Shown: positions 1-10,783, counted from the first letter of the stretch. The stretch: DNA of 48,769 nt from Pseudoalteromonas sp. HM-SA03 (GCF_002289345.1 NZ_NSDG01000099.1:1376-50144); one strand, 5' to 3'. Made by a program: numbers and translations. The notes: a model not told the origin generated them from the sequence alone.

Positions 1-106
1 GGCGTAAATTCGCCTAGCTATCCCCAAAACTCTCTGGCTAGACAAGGAAATAATTTAATATGATTTTAAAAATAATGAGTTAGCTCATTTCTTATCCAAA
101 CCTCAG
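1..106. repeat. Partial copy of a small inverted-repeat (MITE-like) element
   Basis: These bases align without gaps to 13873-13978, with scattered substitutions. They are the right-hand part of the element seen complete at 13789-13978. The copy ends at the same terminal sequence, CTTATCCAAACCTCAG. Its left end lies outside the window. The bases directly after it (112 onward) are coding sequence of a gene that has lost its start, so the element sits at the break point of that gene. Confidence 0.75.
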
Positions 107-111
107 GTTAA

Positions 112-753
112 AAAGATGGAGAACAACTTACATTTGACCGTGTACTACAAACAGTAAGTGCCATCCTTAAGGTGATCACTATTCCATTAAGTGTTGATAT
201 TGAGGCAGGCTACAGCGCGGATCAAAATCAGATCATCAACCATATTATCCAATTGGCCGACCTTGGCGTTGCAGGTATCAATATTGAAGACAAACCCAGT
301 GACCAGAGCAGCTTACGCGATATAAAAGCACACCAAGCGTTATTGCAGGCAACCAAACAAGCTTTACGTCATGGCGGTTTCGATCATTTTTTTATTAATG
401 CCCGTTGCGATCTTTGCTTACAACCACAGTGGACTGAAGCGGCGCTGCATGAGCGTGCACTCGCCTATCAAGCAGCTGGTTGCGACGGCTTTTTTATTCC
501 CGGTTTAACCAACACCACCATGATAAAACGCCTAACAGCCCTGCTTTCAATTCCAGTCAATGTGATGCTGTTGCCCGGATTTAGTGATAAACAGGCGTTA
601 GCAGAGTTAGGAGTCAAACGTATCTCATCGGGTAATGCACTCAGCGATCATGTGATAGCACTACAAGAATCAGCCACCAGAAGGCTGCTCGAAGAACATG
701 CTGTAGACTTCTTATTTGAACAATCAGTTCGCACAACTTGGCTGTCAAACTAA
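112..753 (+). pseudogene. 5'-truncated ICL/PEP-mutase family protein
   Basis: The reading frame from 112 gives KDGEQLTFDRVLQTV, then IPLSVDIEAGYS and GINIEDK. These fit the TIM-barrel isocitrate lyase/phosphoenolpyruvate mutase family (carboxyphosphonoenolpyruvate mutase-like proteins). Family members normally have about 50 more residues before the DGEQ stretch, including the start and first barrel strand. Here the frame runs upstream into a stop at 109-111 and into the repeat at 1-106. The GTG at 172 gives an open frame of 193 residues, but it begins in the middle of the fold and has no obvious ribosome site. I therefore call the gene broken by the element. The missing 5' part may still lie left of the window on the other side of the insertion. 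The rest of the frame is intact to a TAA at 751-753. Confidence 0.75.
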
Positions 754-813
754 ATTAATCCCAAGATCTGACCGTTTTTTTAGATTCTTTTATTATATGG
801 ATCTAACTATATA

Positions 814-850
814 GATCTAAAAGTCTGGATCGACTTCCAGCTTTTAGATC
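814..850. other. Long GATC-ended hairpin beside a DnaA box
   Basis: Arms GATCTAAAAG (814-823) and CTTTTAGATC (841-850) pair perfectly. They continue through CTGGA/TCCAG after a single bulged T, leaving the six-base loop TCGACT. No T-run follows, so it is not a typical terminator. It ends one base before a perfect DnaA box. It may be a DNA cruciform or an RNA structure in the mioC leader. Its role is unknown. Confidence 0.55.
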
Positions 851-851
851 G

Positions 852-977
852 TTATCCACAACACCTCATCCACAACCTCAAAATTTGTTCAAAAACAGCG
901 GTGTTCTTACCGTTTCAAGCATGAGCCTTGGCTTAAAAAAGTATTTTTAGGCTCAGCTATCCCATAGATTATCCACA
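852..977 (+). promoter_or_regulatory. Two consensus DnaA boxes upstream of mioC
   Basis: Perfect TTATCCACA boxes lie at 852-860 and 969-977, with a partial CATCCACAA-type site at about 868. In E. coli a DnaA box in the mioC promoter lets DnaA control transcription toward oriC, and the same arrangement is inferred here. The rest of 754-1162 is AT-rich. I see no other gene in it and no convincing -35/-10 pair for mioC. Confidence 0.7.
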
Positions 978-1162
978 AATAAATCACCGAGTTAAACTTA
1001 GGAATATTTTATTTTATGCCTTTATTTCATATAGATAAGTAAAAACACTAAAAATTACACACTATTTGTGCAAATATTTTTATCCAATAACTTCAAAGCC
1101 CTCTTTACATATTCACGTTAAACGCTAAGATGGCGCGCAATACGACTTAGGTGAGGGTAACA

Positions 1163-1600
1163 ATGCAAACTTTAGATCTTATTGTAGGCAGCCAAATGGG
1201 ATCAGCAGAATACGTTGCTGAACAGCTTATGGAATCGCTTGAATCTCAAGGTTATACCGTGAATTTGCATGAAAAACCCGAGCTTGAAGCTTGTCAACAA
1301 GCACTGTGGCTGGTGGTGACATCAACCTATGGGGCCGGTGACTATCCAGAAAACTTATTACCTTTTATATCAGCATTAAAAGCGAGCTCGGATCTAAGCC
1401 AGTTACGCTTTGCGGTAGTGGGAATTGGTGATTCAAGTTATGACACCTTTAATCATGCAGCTATTAATCTTGCTGATCTACTTAAAGAAAAAGGTGCAAC
1501 ACAGCTGTTAGACATAGAAAAGATCGATGTTTTACACCCAGATCTACCAGAAGATACTGCTATTGCTTGGTTACCTAAGTTTGTTGAATGTGTCGCTTAA
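1163..1600 (+). CDS. mioC: Flavodoxin-like protein MioC
   Basis: A 145-residue flavodoxin-fold protein. It opens with the FMN phosphate-binding strand-loop LIVGSQMGSAEYVAE, has the STYGAGDYPENLLPF loop, and later FAVVGIGDSSYDTFNHAA, as in MioC. In E. coli MioC is a small FMN protein implicated in biotin synthase activity. Its gene is best known because it is transcribed toward oriC. I chose the ATG at 1163 rather than the in-frame GTG at 1151. It gives the usual MioC N-terminus, and GAGG lies six bases upstream. The gene sits directly before the origin, transcribed toward it, as in E. coli. The usual upstream neighbour asnC is absent from the window; the truncated PEP-mutase-like gene is there instead. 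Confidence 0.9.
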   Translation: MQTLDLIVGSQMGSAEYVAEQLMESLESQGYTVNLHEKPELEACQQALWLVVTSTYGAGDYPENLLPFISALKASSDLSQLRFAVVGIGDSSYDTFNHAAINLADLLKEKGATQLLDIEKIDVLHPDLPEDTAIAWLPKFVECVA

Positions 1601-1930
1601 CGGCGCGACACTGAAATACACAGAAGTTATTCACAAATTCAGTCTATTTTAGATCGTATTGTGGATAACCTATGATCTAACTGCTGATCTACGCTTACTT
1701 ATCCATTGGATAAAATAATTCAGATCTAGCGCTGTGAATAAAGTGGCAAGTTGATCAAAGGTTTTAAGCCCATTGATCCGATCTAATTCACACCAATTGA
1801 TCTTAGTTAAGCAGTTGGATCTAAACAGGAATACAAAACTATTCACAGATCAAAGGATCAGTAGTAGTAAGATCAATAAAGATCTTTAAAAAGATCCTTA
1901 TATATTTTAAGTGATCTCTTTTTTGCGTTG
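1601..1930. other. oriC: Chromosomal replication origin oriC
   Basis: The gap between mioC and mnmG has the layout of a gammaproteobacterial oriC. DnaA boxes are TTATTCACA (1627-1635), TGTGGATAA, which is a consensus box on the minus strand (1660-1668), TTATCCATT (1699-1707) and TGTGAATAA (1733-1741, minus). There are weaker TAATTCACA (1784-1792) and CTATTCACA (1839-1847) sites. Three AT-rich 13-mer-like units each start with GATC, at 1881, 1893 and 1913, on the mnmG side. They are the likely unwinding element. I count at least 15 GATC sites between 1601 and 1925, consistent with Dam methylation and SeqA binding. Which boxes matter most is inferred only from E. coli. Confidence 0.92.
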
Positions 1931-1946
1931 TGCAAAGTTTAACCAT

Positions 1947-1974
1947 TTCACTTCTGGTTAATTCTAGGTAGAAT
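1947..1974 (+). promoter_or_regulatory. Possible mnmG (gid) promoter
   Basis: TTCACT (1947-1952) and TAGAAT (1969-1974) are separated by 16 bases, about 50 bases before the mnmG start. The -35 half lies inside an inverted repeat TAACC(N11)GGTTA. Transcription away from oriC would match the E. coli gid promoter, which affects origin firing. The match is moderate only. Confidence 0.4.
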
Positions 1975-2022
1975 ACGCATCCTTTCTAAATTTGCTCGGT
2001 TGTTTTAAGTAGGATCCCGTAA

Positions 2023-3912
2023 ATGATTTATCATGAACATTTTGATGTCATCGTTGTTGGTGGTGGACACGCAGGCACTGAAGCTGCACTTGCAGCTGCA
2101 CGTATGGGTATGAATACCTTATTGTTAACACACAATATGGATACCTTAGGCCAAATGTCGTGTAACCCAGCTATTGGTGGGATTGGTAAAGGTCATTTGG
2201 TTAAAGAGATCGATGCGCTTGGTGGTGCAATGGCCAAAGCAATCGACAAAGGAGGGATCCAATTTCGAACGCTTAATTCATCGAAAGGCCCTGCAGTACG
2301 AGCGACTCGTGCTCAGGCAGATCGCGCATTGTATAAAGCTGCGATCCAAGATATTTTGCAACATCAAGAAAACTTAAAGATCTTCCAACAATCTTGTGAT
2401 GATCTGATTGTTGAAGGCGATCAGGTCAAAGGTGTCGTAACTCAAATGGGTTTGCGCTTTAGTGCTTCTTCAGTGGTGCTAACGGTTGGTACTTTCTTGG
2501 GTGGCCAGATCCATATTGGTTTAGAAAACTTCAAAGGCGGCCGTGCTGGCGATCCTCCTTCTATCGCTTTGGCTGAGCGTTTACGTGAAATGCCGTTTCG
2601 AGTTGATCGTCTAAAAACAGGCACCCCACCACGTATCGACGCAAGAACGGTTGATTTTTCAGTAATGCAAGAGCAACCAGGCGATACCCCTACTCCGGTT
2701 TTCTCGTTTATGGGCAAAGTGTCTGATCATCCAAAACAGATCCCTTGTTATATCACCTATACCAATGAAAAAACCCATGATGTGATCCGCAATAACTTAC
2801 ATCGTTCGCCGATGTATGCTGGCGTGATTGAGGGGATTGGTCCGCGTTACTGCCCTTCCATCGAAGATAAGATTGTGCGTTTTGCTGATAAAGAAAAACA
2901 TCAGATCTTCGTAGAGCCTGAAGGCTTAACGTCATACGAACTGTATCCAAATGGTATCTCCACCAGCTTACCATTTGATATCCAACTGGAGATCGTGCGT
3001 TCTATTAAAGGCTTTGAGAATGCGCATATTTGTCGTCCTGGTTATGCAATTGAGTACGACTTCTTCGATCCCCGTGACCTTAAACAATCATTAGAAACTA
3101 AGTTTATCAATGGCTTATTCTTTGCAGGTCAAATAAACGGTACAACCGGTTATGAAGAAGCTGGTGCCCAAGGTTTGATTGCGGGTATGAACGCAGCCCT
3201 TCAAGTTCAAGGTCGTGAAGCATGGACACCGCGCCGTGATGAAGCTTATGCCGGTGTGTTGATTGACGACTTAGCAACGCTTGGTACAAAAGAACCTTAT
3301 CGTATGTTTACCTCTCGTGCTGAATACCGTTTGTTACTGCGTGAAGACAATGCGGATTTACGTCTAACGGAAAAAGGTCGTGAATTAGGTTTAGTTGACG
3401 ATGAACGCTGGGCTGCATACAACGACAAGCTTGAAGTTATGGAACAAGAAGCACAGCGTCTGCGCAATACTTGGATCCATAAAGATCACCCTGCACTTGA
3501 AGCGGTAAATGGATTATTGAAAAAACCACTGGTACGCGAAGCCAGTCTTGAAGATCTGATCCGCCGTCCAGAGGTTAATTATCACGACCTGATGGCAATC
3601 GAAGGATTAGGATCTGAGTTTGATAATATTCCAGCCCTTGAACAGGTTGAGATCCAAACTAAGTACGCCGGTTACATTGCGCGTCAACAAGATGAGATTA
3701 ATAAGCAACTTCGTCATGAAGAGGCATTACTGCCTGCTGAGTTTGATTATGGCCAGGTAAGCGGCCTGTCAAATGAGGTTGTGGCAAAGCTGAGTGATGC
3801 TCGTCCACAAACGATTGGCCAAGCTTCACGTATTTCTGGTATCACCCCTGCTGCTATTTCGCTATTATTAGTGTATCTGAAAAAGCAAGGGCTATTACGT
3901 AAGTCGGCGTAA
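2023..3912 (+). CDS. mnmG: tRNA uridine-5-carboxymethylaminomethyl modification enzyme MnmG (GidA)
   Basis: A 629-residue FAD enzyme, the usual family length. With MnmE it installs the (carboxymethyl)aminomethyl group on wobble U34 of several tRNAs in the cytoplasm. The N-terminus has the Rossmann FAD motif [19 protein letters not shown], followed by [13 protein letters not shown]. The family signatures [15 protein letters not shown] and [17 protein letters not shown] are both present. The C-terminal helical domain that contacts MnmE and tRNA is complete. The ATG start follows TAAGTAGGA. The gene is transcribed away from oriC and rsmG follows after 15 bases, the classical gidA-gidB pair. The coding sequence is rich in GATC, about 22 sites by hand count, well above the 7 or so expected by chance. 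Confidence 0.97.
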   Translation: MIYHEHFDVIVVGGGHAGTEAALAAARMGMNTLLLTHNMDTLGQMSCNPAIGGIGKGHLVKEIDALGGAMAKAIDKGGIQFRTLNSSKGPAVRATRAQADRALYKAAIQDILQHQENLKIFQQSCDDLIVEGDQVKGVVTQMGLRFSASSVVLTVGTFLGGQIHIGLENFKGGRAGDPPSIALAERLREMPFRVDRLKTGTPPRIDARTVDFSVMQEQPGDTPTPVFSFMGKVSDHPKQIPCYITYTNEKTHDVIRNNLHRSPMYAGVIEGIGPRYCPSIEDKIVRFADKEKHQIFVEPEGLTSYELYPNGISTSLPFDIQLEIVRSIKGFENAHICRPGYAIEYDFFDPRDLKQSLETKFINGLFFAGQINGTTGYEEAGAQGLIAGMNAALQVQGREAWTPRRDEAYAGVLIDDLATLGTKEPYRMFTSRAEYRLLLREDNADLRLTEKGRELGLVDDERWAAYNDKLEVMEQEAQRLRNTWIHKDHPALEAVNGLLKKPLVREASLEDLIRRPEVNYHDLMAIEGLGSEFDNIPALEQVEIQTKYAGYIARQQDEINKQLRHEEALLPAEFDYGQVSGLSNEVVAKLSDARPQTIGQASRISGITPAAISLLLVYLKKQGLLRKSA

Positions 3913-3927
3913 TAGCAGTGGAACACT

Positions 3928-4548
3928 GTGTTACTAGAACAATTGAATGAATTACTCGCTGATACCTCAATCGAGCTCAGCGAACAACAAAAGCAGCAGT
4001 TGGTCGAATATGTCCAGCTGCTGGATAAATGGAACAAAGCCTACAACCTCACTTCCGTTCGTGACCCAAAAGAAATGATGGTAAAACACATCATGGATTC
4101 TTTGGTTGTTGCGCCACACTTAACAGGCAGTAACTATATTGATGTTGGCACCGGACCGGGTTTACCGGGTATGGTTTTAGCGATAGCTAGACCGGACATC
4201 AATTTTGTTCTTCTTGATAGCCTTGGTAAAAGGGTTCGATTTTTAATGCAGGTAAAACATGGGCTTGGCATTGAGAATGTAACCCCTGTGCAGTCTCGAG
4301 TTGAAGAATATCAGCCAAGTGTTAAATTAGACGGTGTACTCAGCCGTGCTTTTGCATCACTACAAGATATGATCCAGTGGTGTTCACATTTAATCGATAA
4401 CCAAGGTGTATTCTTAGCACTAAAGGGTCAATACCCTGCGGATGAGCTAGAACAATTACCAAACGGCGTGAGTTTATCGCAAGATATTAGTTTAGTGGTG
4501 CCCAAGCTTGAAGGTGAGCGCCATTTAATCATTCTTTCTAAAGATTAA
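3928..4548 (+). CDS. rsmG: 16S rRNA (guanine-527-N7)-methyltransferase RsmG (GidB)
   Basis: A 206-residue SAM-dependent methyltransferase that modifies G527 in the 530 loop of 16S rRNA. Loss in other bacteria gives low-level streptomycin resistance. The SAM-binding motif [17 protein letters not shown] lies near residues 69-85, and the catalytic region contains [12 protein letters not shown]. The N-terminal helices and the [20 protein letters not shown] segment are typical. Translation appears to begin at GTG 3928; no equally good ATG is nearby. The gene follows mnmG by 15 bases and precedes parA by 14, so the four genes probably form one transcript. Confidence 0.96.
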   Translation: MLLEQLNELLADTSIELSEQQKQQLVEYVQLLDKWNKAYNLTSVRDPKEMMVKHIMDSLVVAPHLTGSNYIDVGTGPGLPGMVLAIARPDINFVLLDSLGKRVRFLMQVKHGLGIENVTPVQSRVEEYQPSVKLDGVLSRAFASLQDMIQWCSHLIDNQGVFLALKGQYPADELEQLPNGVSLSQDISLVVPKLEGERHLIILSKD

Positions 4549-4562
4549 TTGTCGAGGACAAT

Positions 4563-5348
4563 GTGGCAAGAGTCATTGCAATAGCAAACCAAAAAGGTGG
4601 TGTTGGTAAAACAACCACTGCGGTGAATTTAGCCGCGTCCATGGCGGCGACTAAACGTAAAGTTCTGTTGATCGATCTCGATCCCCAAGGTAATGCAACC
4701 ATGGGCAGTGGCGTCGATAAATACGCCGATGTCGCAACGGTTTATGATCTGTTGATCGAAGAAGCGCCAATGGATCAAGTGATCACCACAGAAACCAGTG
4801 GTGAGTATCATTTGATCGCAGCCAATGGGGATGTAACCGCGGCAGAAGTCAAACTGATGGAGTTGTTTGCGCGCGAAGTGAGACTACGCAACGCCCTTGA
4901 GACGATAAAAGATAAATATGAGTATATATTCATCGACTGTCCACCTTCATTAAATATGCTAACGGTAAATGCCATGGCTGCGGCGGATGCAGTTTTAGTT
5001 CCAATGCAGTGTGAATATTATGCACTGGAGGGATTAACAGCTTTAATGGACACCATTACCCAACTCGGTAAATTGGTGAATCCAGGATTGCAAATTGAAG
5101 GCATTTTACGCACTATGTATGACCCGCGTAATCGTCTAGCTAACGACGTATCTGAGCAGTTAAAACAACACTTTGGCGATAAAGTGTACCGGACTGTGAT
5201 CCCTCGTAATGTGCGATTAGCGGAGGCGCCAAGTTTTGGAGCGCCTGCGATGTATTATGATAGAGCATCAAGCGGTGCGAAAGCTTATCTAGCGCTAGCG
5301 GGTGAAATGCTAAGACGCAAAGAAAAGCAAGCAGCTGCGGTTGCCTAA
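4563..5348 (+). CDS. parA: Chromosome partitioning ATPase ParA (Soj)
   Basis: A 261-residue deviant Walker-type ATPase that drives origin segregation with ParB. KGGVGKTT occupies residues 11-18, with the signature lysine at the start of the motif. The Walker A'/B region reads FIDCPPSLNMLT. The C-terminal part, RNVRLAEAPSFGAPAMYYD, is diagnostic of chromosomal ParA/Soj rather than plasmid ParA. The protein has no N-terminal helix-turn-helix. It starts with GTG 14 bases after rsmG and is followed by parB after 15 bases. The location beside oriC is typical. Confidence 0.96.
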   Translation: MARVIAIANQKGGVGKTTTAVNLAASMAATKRKVLLIDLDPQGNATMGSGVDKYADVATVYDLLIEEAPMDQVITTETSGEYHLIAANGDVTAAEVKLMELFAREVRLRNALETIKDKYEYIFIDCPPSLNMLTVNAMAAADAVLVPMQCEYYALEGLTALMDTITQLGKLVNPGLQIEGILRTMYDPRNRLANDVSEQLKQHFGDKVYRTVIPRNVRLAEAPSFGAPAMYYDRASSGAKAYLALAGEMLRRKEKQAAAVA

Positions 5349-5363
5349 GAGGATAAAAAGAAC

Positions 5364-6302
5364 ATGTCGGTTAAAAAACGTGGTTTAGGCCGAGGGTTGG
5401 ATGCCCTACTCAGCTCAGCTAAACCTAATCCAAGTACTGCAGCACCTGTACCTAATCAACAAGAAGCGGTTGCGACAGTCAGTGAAGCGCCTGCTGAATC
5501 GGCGGTTGAACAAGAGTTACAACGATTACCTATTGAGTGGCTAAAGCCGGGTAAGTATCAGCCGCGCAAAGATATGTCAGAGCAGGCACTTGAGGAACTG
5601 GCCAGTTCGATCCGTTCACAGGGGATTTTACAGCCAATTGTGGTGCGTAAAGTTGCCACGCAAAGCTTTGAAATTATTGCCGGTGAAAGACGCTGGCGTG
5701 CGGCACAGTTGGCTAAGCAAGATACCGTTCCTTGTTTAATCAAAGATGTGCCGGATGAAGCGGCTGTTGCTATTGCGCTTATTGAAAATATTCAGCGTGA
5801 AGACCTCAATGCAATGGAAGAAGCAATTGCTCTAGATCGTTTGCTTAATGAATTTGAACTCACGCATCAGCAAGTTGCCGATGCGGTGGGTAAATCGCGT
5901 ACGACGGTCACCAATTTACTTCGTCTCAACAATCTCAACGATGATGTAAAAATCTTGTTGGAACATGGCGACATAGAAATGGGCCATGCTCGCTGTTTAC
6001 TTGCCCTAACTGGTGAAGCGCAATCTGAAGCGGCAAGAACTGCTGTGGCCAAAGGATTAACCGTAAGAGAAACCGAAAAACTGGTTCGTACCATTTTAGA
6101 GCCTGTCGAGAAAAAAGAAGCGAAGCAAAAAGATCCTGATGTGAAGTTACTTGAACAGCAATTACAGGAAAACTTAGGCGCAAAAGTTGAGATCAACTAC
6201 AACCAAAAAGGTAAAGGTAAACTGGTTATTTCCTATGCTAGTTTAGATGAGCTTGATGGTATTTTGGGGCGTATTAACCCTGAAATGAATGAAGCTGACT
6301 AA
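5364..6302 (+). CDS. parB: Chromosome partitioning protein ParB (Spo0J)
   Basis: A 312-residue CTP-dependent DNA clamp that loads at parS sites and stimulates ParA. The extreme N-terminus KKRGLGRGLDALL is the ParA-interacting peptide. The ParB/CTP-binding domain contains YQPRKDMSEQALEELA, SIRSQGILQPIVVR and GERRWRAAQ. A helix-turn-helix for parS follows (QQVADAVGKSRTTVTNLLRL), then the C-terminal dimerisation domain. AGGA lies upstream of the ATG. I looked for a palindromic parS (GTTTCACGTGAAAC-like) in the window and found none convincing, so the sites must be elsewhere or diverged. Confidence 0.95.
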   Translation: MSVKKRGLGRGLDALLSSAKPNPSTAAPVPNQQEAVATVSEAPAESAVEQELQRLPIEWLKPGKYQPRKDMSEQALEELASSIRSQGILQPIVVRKVATQSFEIIAGERRWRAAQLAKQDTVPCLIKDVPDEAAVAIALIENIQREDLNAMEEAIALDRLLNEFELTHQQVADAVGKSRTTVTNLLRLNNLNDDVKILLEHGDIEMGHARCLLALTGEAQSEAARTAVAKGLTVRETEKLVRTILEPVEKKEAKQKDPDVKLLEQQLQENLGAKVEINYNQKGKGKLVISYASLDELDGILGRINPEMNEAD

Positions 6303-6335
6303 CGGTAAACTTAACTAATTGGCCAATACGTGAAT

Positions 6336-6357
6336 GCGGTGCTTTATTTTGCGCCGC
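6336..6357 (+). terminator. Weak terminator-like hairpin after parB
   Basis: GCGGTGC and GCGCCGC pair over seven bases with one G-T wobble, around an eight-base T-rich loop. Only a short TATTT follows. It may partly end the mnmG-rsmG-parAB transcript. The remainder of the 6303-6591 gap holds the atp promoter and no gene. Confidence 0.35.
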
Positions 6358-6510
6358 TATTTCCTCACCAATATGCTGCGAAATAGCGAGAATACGAAGA
6401 ACTTTGATGGAAAAATAGCCACTCTTGTTCAGGCTTTAATTTAAGCCTTCCTCCCTAACAAATTTTGACCTATTTGGCGTCCAAAAAACGTCACATTTCA
6501 CCTCGTCAAG

Positions 6511-6538
6511 TTGCAAATTAAGCAGAAACAAGTATAAT
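6511..6538 (+). promoter_or_regulatory. Promoter of the atp operon
   Basis: TTGCAA (6511-6516) and a perfect TATAAT (6533-6538) are spaced by 16 bases, about 54 bases before the atpI start. This is the best sigma-70-type match in the gap and fits a strongly expressed housekeeping operon. Confidence 0.7.
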
Positions 6539-6591
6539 TTCGCCAGTTTTCATACCCTGATAAAATTTAACGTCATTAAGGTTAATATAAA

Positions 6592-6972
6592 GTGACTCAT
6601 TCGTTAGCCCGCCCATACAGGCGAGCCGCATTACAAGGTGTTTTGATTCAGGGTATCGTAGCATTAGTCGCTGCAGTAATCGTTTTTATAGGTTGGGGAG
6701 TACAAGCCGGAGTTTCAGCATTAGCTGGCGGCGCTGTGTTGGTACTCCCTAATTTTGTATTTGCTGCTTATGCCTTTCGATTTATGGGTGCAAGCAAAGC
6801 AAATCAAGTATATTCCTCGATAAAACGAGGAAATGGATTAAAATTTTTGCTAACTGTTGTGCTCTTTGCACTGATTTTTAAGCATTTTTCAGTAATGATG
6901 CTGCCTTTCTTTGGCGCGTATATGCTCGTGATGCTGACACAATGGTTGGTCCTGATTTTTTTTAATCATTAA
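6592..6972 (+). CDS. atpI: ATP synthase accessory protein AtpI
   Basis: A 126-residue membrane protein encoded first in the atp operon. It has four hydrophobic segments, starting with GVLIQGIVALVAAVIVFIGW and ending with YMLVMLTQWLVLIFF. AtpI helps assemble or stabilise the c-ring and may be involved in magnesium handling; it is not part of the finished enzyme. The start is the GTG at 6592, after a TAAGGTTAATATAAA leader with a weak ribosome site, which would give low translation as in E. coli. atpB follows after 15 bases. Confidence 0.85.
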   Translation: MTHSLARPYRRAALQGVLIQGIVALVAAVIVFIGWGVQAGVSALAGGAVLVLPNFVFAAYAFRFMGASKANQVYSSIKRGNGLKFLLTVVLFALIFKHFSVMMLPFFGAYMLVMLTQWLVLIFFNH

Positions 6973-6984
6973 CTTTTGGGATAA

Positions 6985-7845
<861 letters not shown>

Positions 7846-7896
7846 TCTGCTGAATAATAAAGATTTTTACAACTTAAATTTAAACTTAAACTTTAA

Positions 7897-8157
<261 letters not shown>

Positions 8158-8206
8158 TATTGCAAAATACCTGAAACGAACAACTGTCAAGTAAGGAGGA
8201 GCGGTC

Positions 8207-8677
8207 GTGAACTTAAACGCCACTCTAATAGGTGAATTAATCGCATTTGTGGTCTTCGTATGGTTCTGTATGAAGTTCGTATGGCCACCACTAAATGGTG
8301 CGATTGAAGCTCGCCAGAAGAAAATCGAAGATGGTTTAGCGGCATCTGATGAAGCTGAGAAAGAACTTGAGCGCGTACGTGCACAAGGTGCTGAACAGTT
8401 GAAAGAAGCGAAAGCACAAGCGGCTGAAATCATCGAACAAGCTAAGAAGCGTGCTGCGCTAATTGTTGACGAAGAGACTACTCGTGGTCAGCAAGAGCGT
8501 GAAAAAATCATTGCTCAGGGACACTCTGAAATTGAGTCTGAGCGCAACCGTGTGAAAGAAGAGCTGCGTTCACAAGTCGCTGCACTTTCTATCGCAGGCG
8601 CTGAGAAGATTTTAGAGCGTGAAATCAATCAAGCCACACACAGTGACATCGTTGAAAAACTTGTCGCTGAGCTTTAA
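8207..8677 (+). CDS. atpF: F1Fo ATP synthase subunit b
   Basis: A 156-residue peripheral-stalk protein, the same length as in E. coli. A single N-terminal membrane helix ([20 protein letters not shown]) is followed by a long charged coiled coil rich in Glu, Lys, Arg and Ala. The coil dimerises and reaches up to subunit delta. The start is GTG 8207, six bases after a strong AAGGAGGA. It lies between atpE and atpH in the standard order. Confidence 0.96.
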   Translation: MNLNATLIGELIAFVVFVWFCMKFVWPPLNGAIEARQKKIEDGLAASDEAEKELERVRAQGAEQLKEAKAQAAEIIEQAKKRAALIVDEETTRGQQEREKIIAQGHSEIESERNRVKEELRSQVAALSIAGAEKILEREINQATHSDIVEKLVAEL

Positions 8678-8693
8678 GTAGGAGGGTATGAGC

Positions 8694-9227
8694 ATGTCTG
8701 AATTGACTACTATCGCTCGCCCATACGCTAAAGCGGCTTTTGAACTTGCCGTTGAAAAAGGCACAGTTGAAGCTTGGAATGAAATGCTGTTCTTCGCTGG
8801 TCAAGTTACCAGCGACGAGCAGGTTCAGGCGCTACTTGGTAGCATCGCTACTGAATCACAGCAGTCTGAAATCATTATCAAGTTATGTGCTGAGCAACTC
8901 AACGAACAAGGTCAAAATCTTATCAAGCTGATGGCCGAAAATGAGCGTTTAGCCGCCATCCCAGCTGTTGCAGAATTGTTTGCAGAATTAAAAGCAGACT
9001 ATGACAAAGAAATCGAAGTAGATGTGGTTTCAGCAACAGTGCTTGCAGATGATACGCAAGCAAAATTGGTCGCGGCACTTGAGAAACGTTTCGCACGCAA
9101 AGTTAAGCTGAATTGTAGCATCGACGAAGCCATTGTAAGTGGCCTAGTGATTAAAGCCGGTGACACCGTAATCGACGGTTCTGTTCGCGGCAAGTTAGAT
9201 CGTCTTGCGACGTCGCTACAATCGTAA
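8694..9227 (+). CDS. atpH: F1Fo ATP synthase subunit delta
   Basis: A 177-residue subunit that joins the peripheral stalk to the top of the alpha-beta hexamer. The N-terminal [17 protein letters not shown] and the C-terminal [23 protein letters not shown] are family hallmarks. Two in-frame ATGs exist, at 8688 and 8694. I prefer 8694. It lies eight bases after AGGAGG (only two for 8688), gives MSEL like E. coli MSEF, and gives exactly the E. coli length. Confidence 0.95.
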   Translation: MSELTTIARPYAKAAFELAVEKGTVEAWNEMLFFAGQVTSDEQVQALLGSIATESQQSEIIIKLCAEQLNEQGQNLIKLMAENERLAAIPAVAELFAELKADYDKEIEVDVVSATVLADDTQAKLVAALEKRFARKVKLNCSIDEAIVSGLVIKAGDTVIDGSVRGKLDRLATSLQS

Positions 9228-9241
9228 TTGGGAAAAAGAGC

Positions 9242-10783
9242 ATGCAACTTAATTCCACAGAAATTTCTGCACTGATCAAGCAACGCATTGAGCAGTTTGA
9301 AGTTGTAAGTGAAGCGCGTAACGAAGGTACTATCGTATCTGTTACCGACGGTATCATCCGTATCCACGGTCTTGCTGACTGTATGCAGGGTGAGATGATC
9401 GAGCTTCCTGGCAACCGTTATGCTATCGCACTAAACCTTGAGCGTGACTCAGTAGGTGCTGTAGTAATGGGTCCATACGCTGACCTTAAAGAAGGCGTAA
9501 AAGTTAAATCAACTGGTCGTATCCTTGAAGTACCAGTAGGCCGTGGTCTACTAGGTCGTGTTGTTAACACGCTTGGTGAGCCAATTGACGGTAAAGGCGC
9601 TGTTGATAACGATGGTTTTGAACCAGTTGAAAAAATCGCACCTGGCGTAATCGAGCGTCAATCAGTAGATGAGCCAGTACAAACTGGTTATAAGTCTATC
9701 GATGCGATGATCCCAGTTGGTCGTGGTCAGCGTGAGCTTGTGATCGGTGACCGTCAGACTGGTAAAACAGCACTAGCAATCGATGCTATCATCAACCAAA
9801 AAGACACAGGCGTTAAGTGTGTGTACGTAGCGGTTGGTCAAAAAGCGTCAACAATTGCTAACGTAGTACGTAAACTAGAAGAGCACGGTGCACTTGCAAA
9901 CACTATCGTAGTAGTTGCTTCTGCATCAGAATCTGCAGCGCTACAATTCCTAGCGCCGTTTTCTGGTTGTACTATGGGTGAATACTTCCGTGACCGCGGT
10001 GAAGATGCACTAATCGTATATGATGATTTGTCTAAGCAAGCTGTTGCTTACCGTCAAATCTCACTACTACTTAAGCGTCCACCAGGCCGTGAAGCATACC
10101 CAGGTGACGTATTCTATCTTCACTCACGTCTTCTAGAGCGTGCGTCTCGTGTAAACGCTGACTACGTTGAGAAGTTCACAAATGGTGAAGTGAAAGGTAA
10201 AACAGGTTCATTGACGGCATTGCCAATCATTGAAACTCAAGGTGGTGACGTTTCTGCATTCGTACCTACCAACGTTATCTCAATCACTGACGGTCAGATC
10301 TTCTTAGAAACTGACTTGTTCAACGCAGGTATCCGTCCAGCGGTTAACGCTGGTATCTCGGTATCTCGTGTAGGTGGTGCAGCTCAAACTAAGATTGTTA
10401 AGAAACTAGGTGGTGGTATCCGTCTAGCGCTAGCTCAGTACCGTGAACTAGCGGCGTTCTCTCAGTTCGCTTCTGACCTTGATGATGCAACACGTGCACA
10501 GCTTGAACACGGTGAGCGTGTAACAGAGCTAATGAAGCAGAAACAGTACGCACCGATGTCTGTTGCTGATATGTCATTATCGCTATTTGCAGTAGAGAAA
10601 GGCTTCCTAAAAGATATCGAAATCAACAAGATCCTTGATTTCGAAGCAAGCCTAATCGCATTTGCTAAGAGCGAGTACGCAGAGCTAATGGCTCAAATCA
10701 ATGAAACTGGTAACTACAACGCCGAGATCGAAGCGCAGCTTAAAGAGCTTCTTGAGAAGTTCAAGTCTACGCAAACTTGGTAA
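9242..10783 (+). CDS. atpA: F1Fo ATP synthase subunit alpha
   Basis: A 513-residue non-catalytic nucleotide-binding subunit of F1, full length. The P-loop is GDRQTGKT at residues 169-176. The family signature region [17 protein letters not shown] is present, and the protein ends with the helical C-terminal domain. Codon use is strongly biased toward CTA, GTA and CGT, as expected for a highly expressed gene. It is 14 bases after atpH and 52 before atpG. Confidence 0.98.
   Translation: MQLNSTEISALIKQRIEQFEVVSEARNEGTIVSVTDGIIRIHGLADCMQGEMIELPGNRYAIALNLERDSVGAVVMGPYADLKEGVKVKSTGRILEVPVGRGLLGRVVNTLGEPIDGKGAVDNDGFEPVEKIAPGVIERQSVDEPVQTGYKSIDAMIPVGRGQRELVIGDRQTGKTALAIDAIINQKDTGVKCVYVAVGQKASTIANVVRKLEEHGALANTIVVVASASESAALQFLAPFSGCTMGEYFRDRGEDALIVYDDLSKQAVAYRQISLLLKRPPGREAYPGDVFYLHSRLLERASRVNADYVEKFTNGEVKGKTGSLTALPIIETQGGDVSAFVPTNVISITDGQIFLETDLFNAGIRPAVNAGISVSRVGGAAQTKIVKKLGGGIRLALAQYRELAAFSQFASDLDDATRAQLEHGERVTELMKQKQYAPMSVADMSLSLFAVEKGFLKDIEINKILDFEASLIAFAKSEYAELMAQINETGNYNAEIEAQLKELLEKFKSTQTW

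Noticed and set aside
2575..2600. parS-like string TTTACGTGAAA in mnmG
   Set aside because: It lacks one base of the palindromic core and the flanking half-sites do not match, so it is probably chance.
2442..2974. Minus-strand ORFs inside mnmG
   Set aside because: They are antisense shadows of a well-conserved gene, with low-complexity translations and no start signals. The same holds for the other short antisense frames in rsmG, parAB, atp and NRPS genes.
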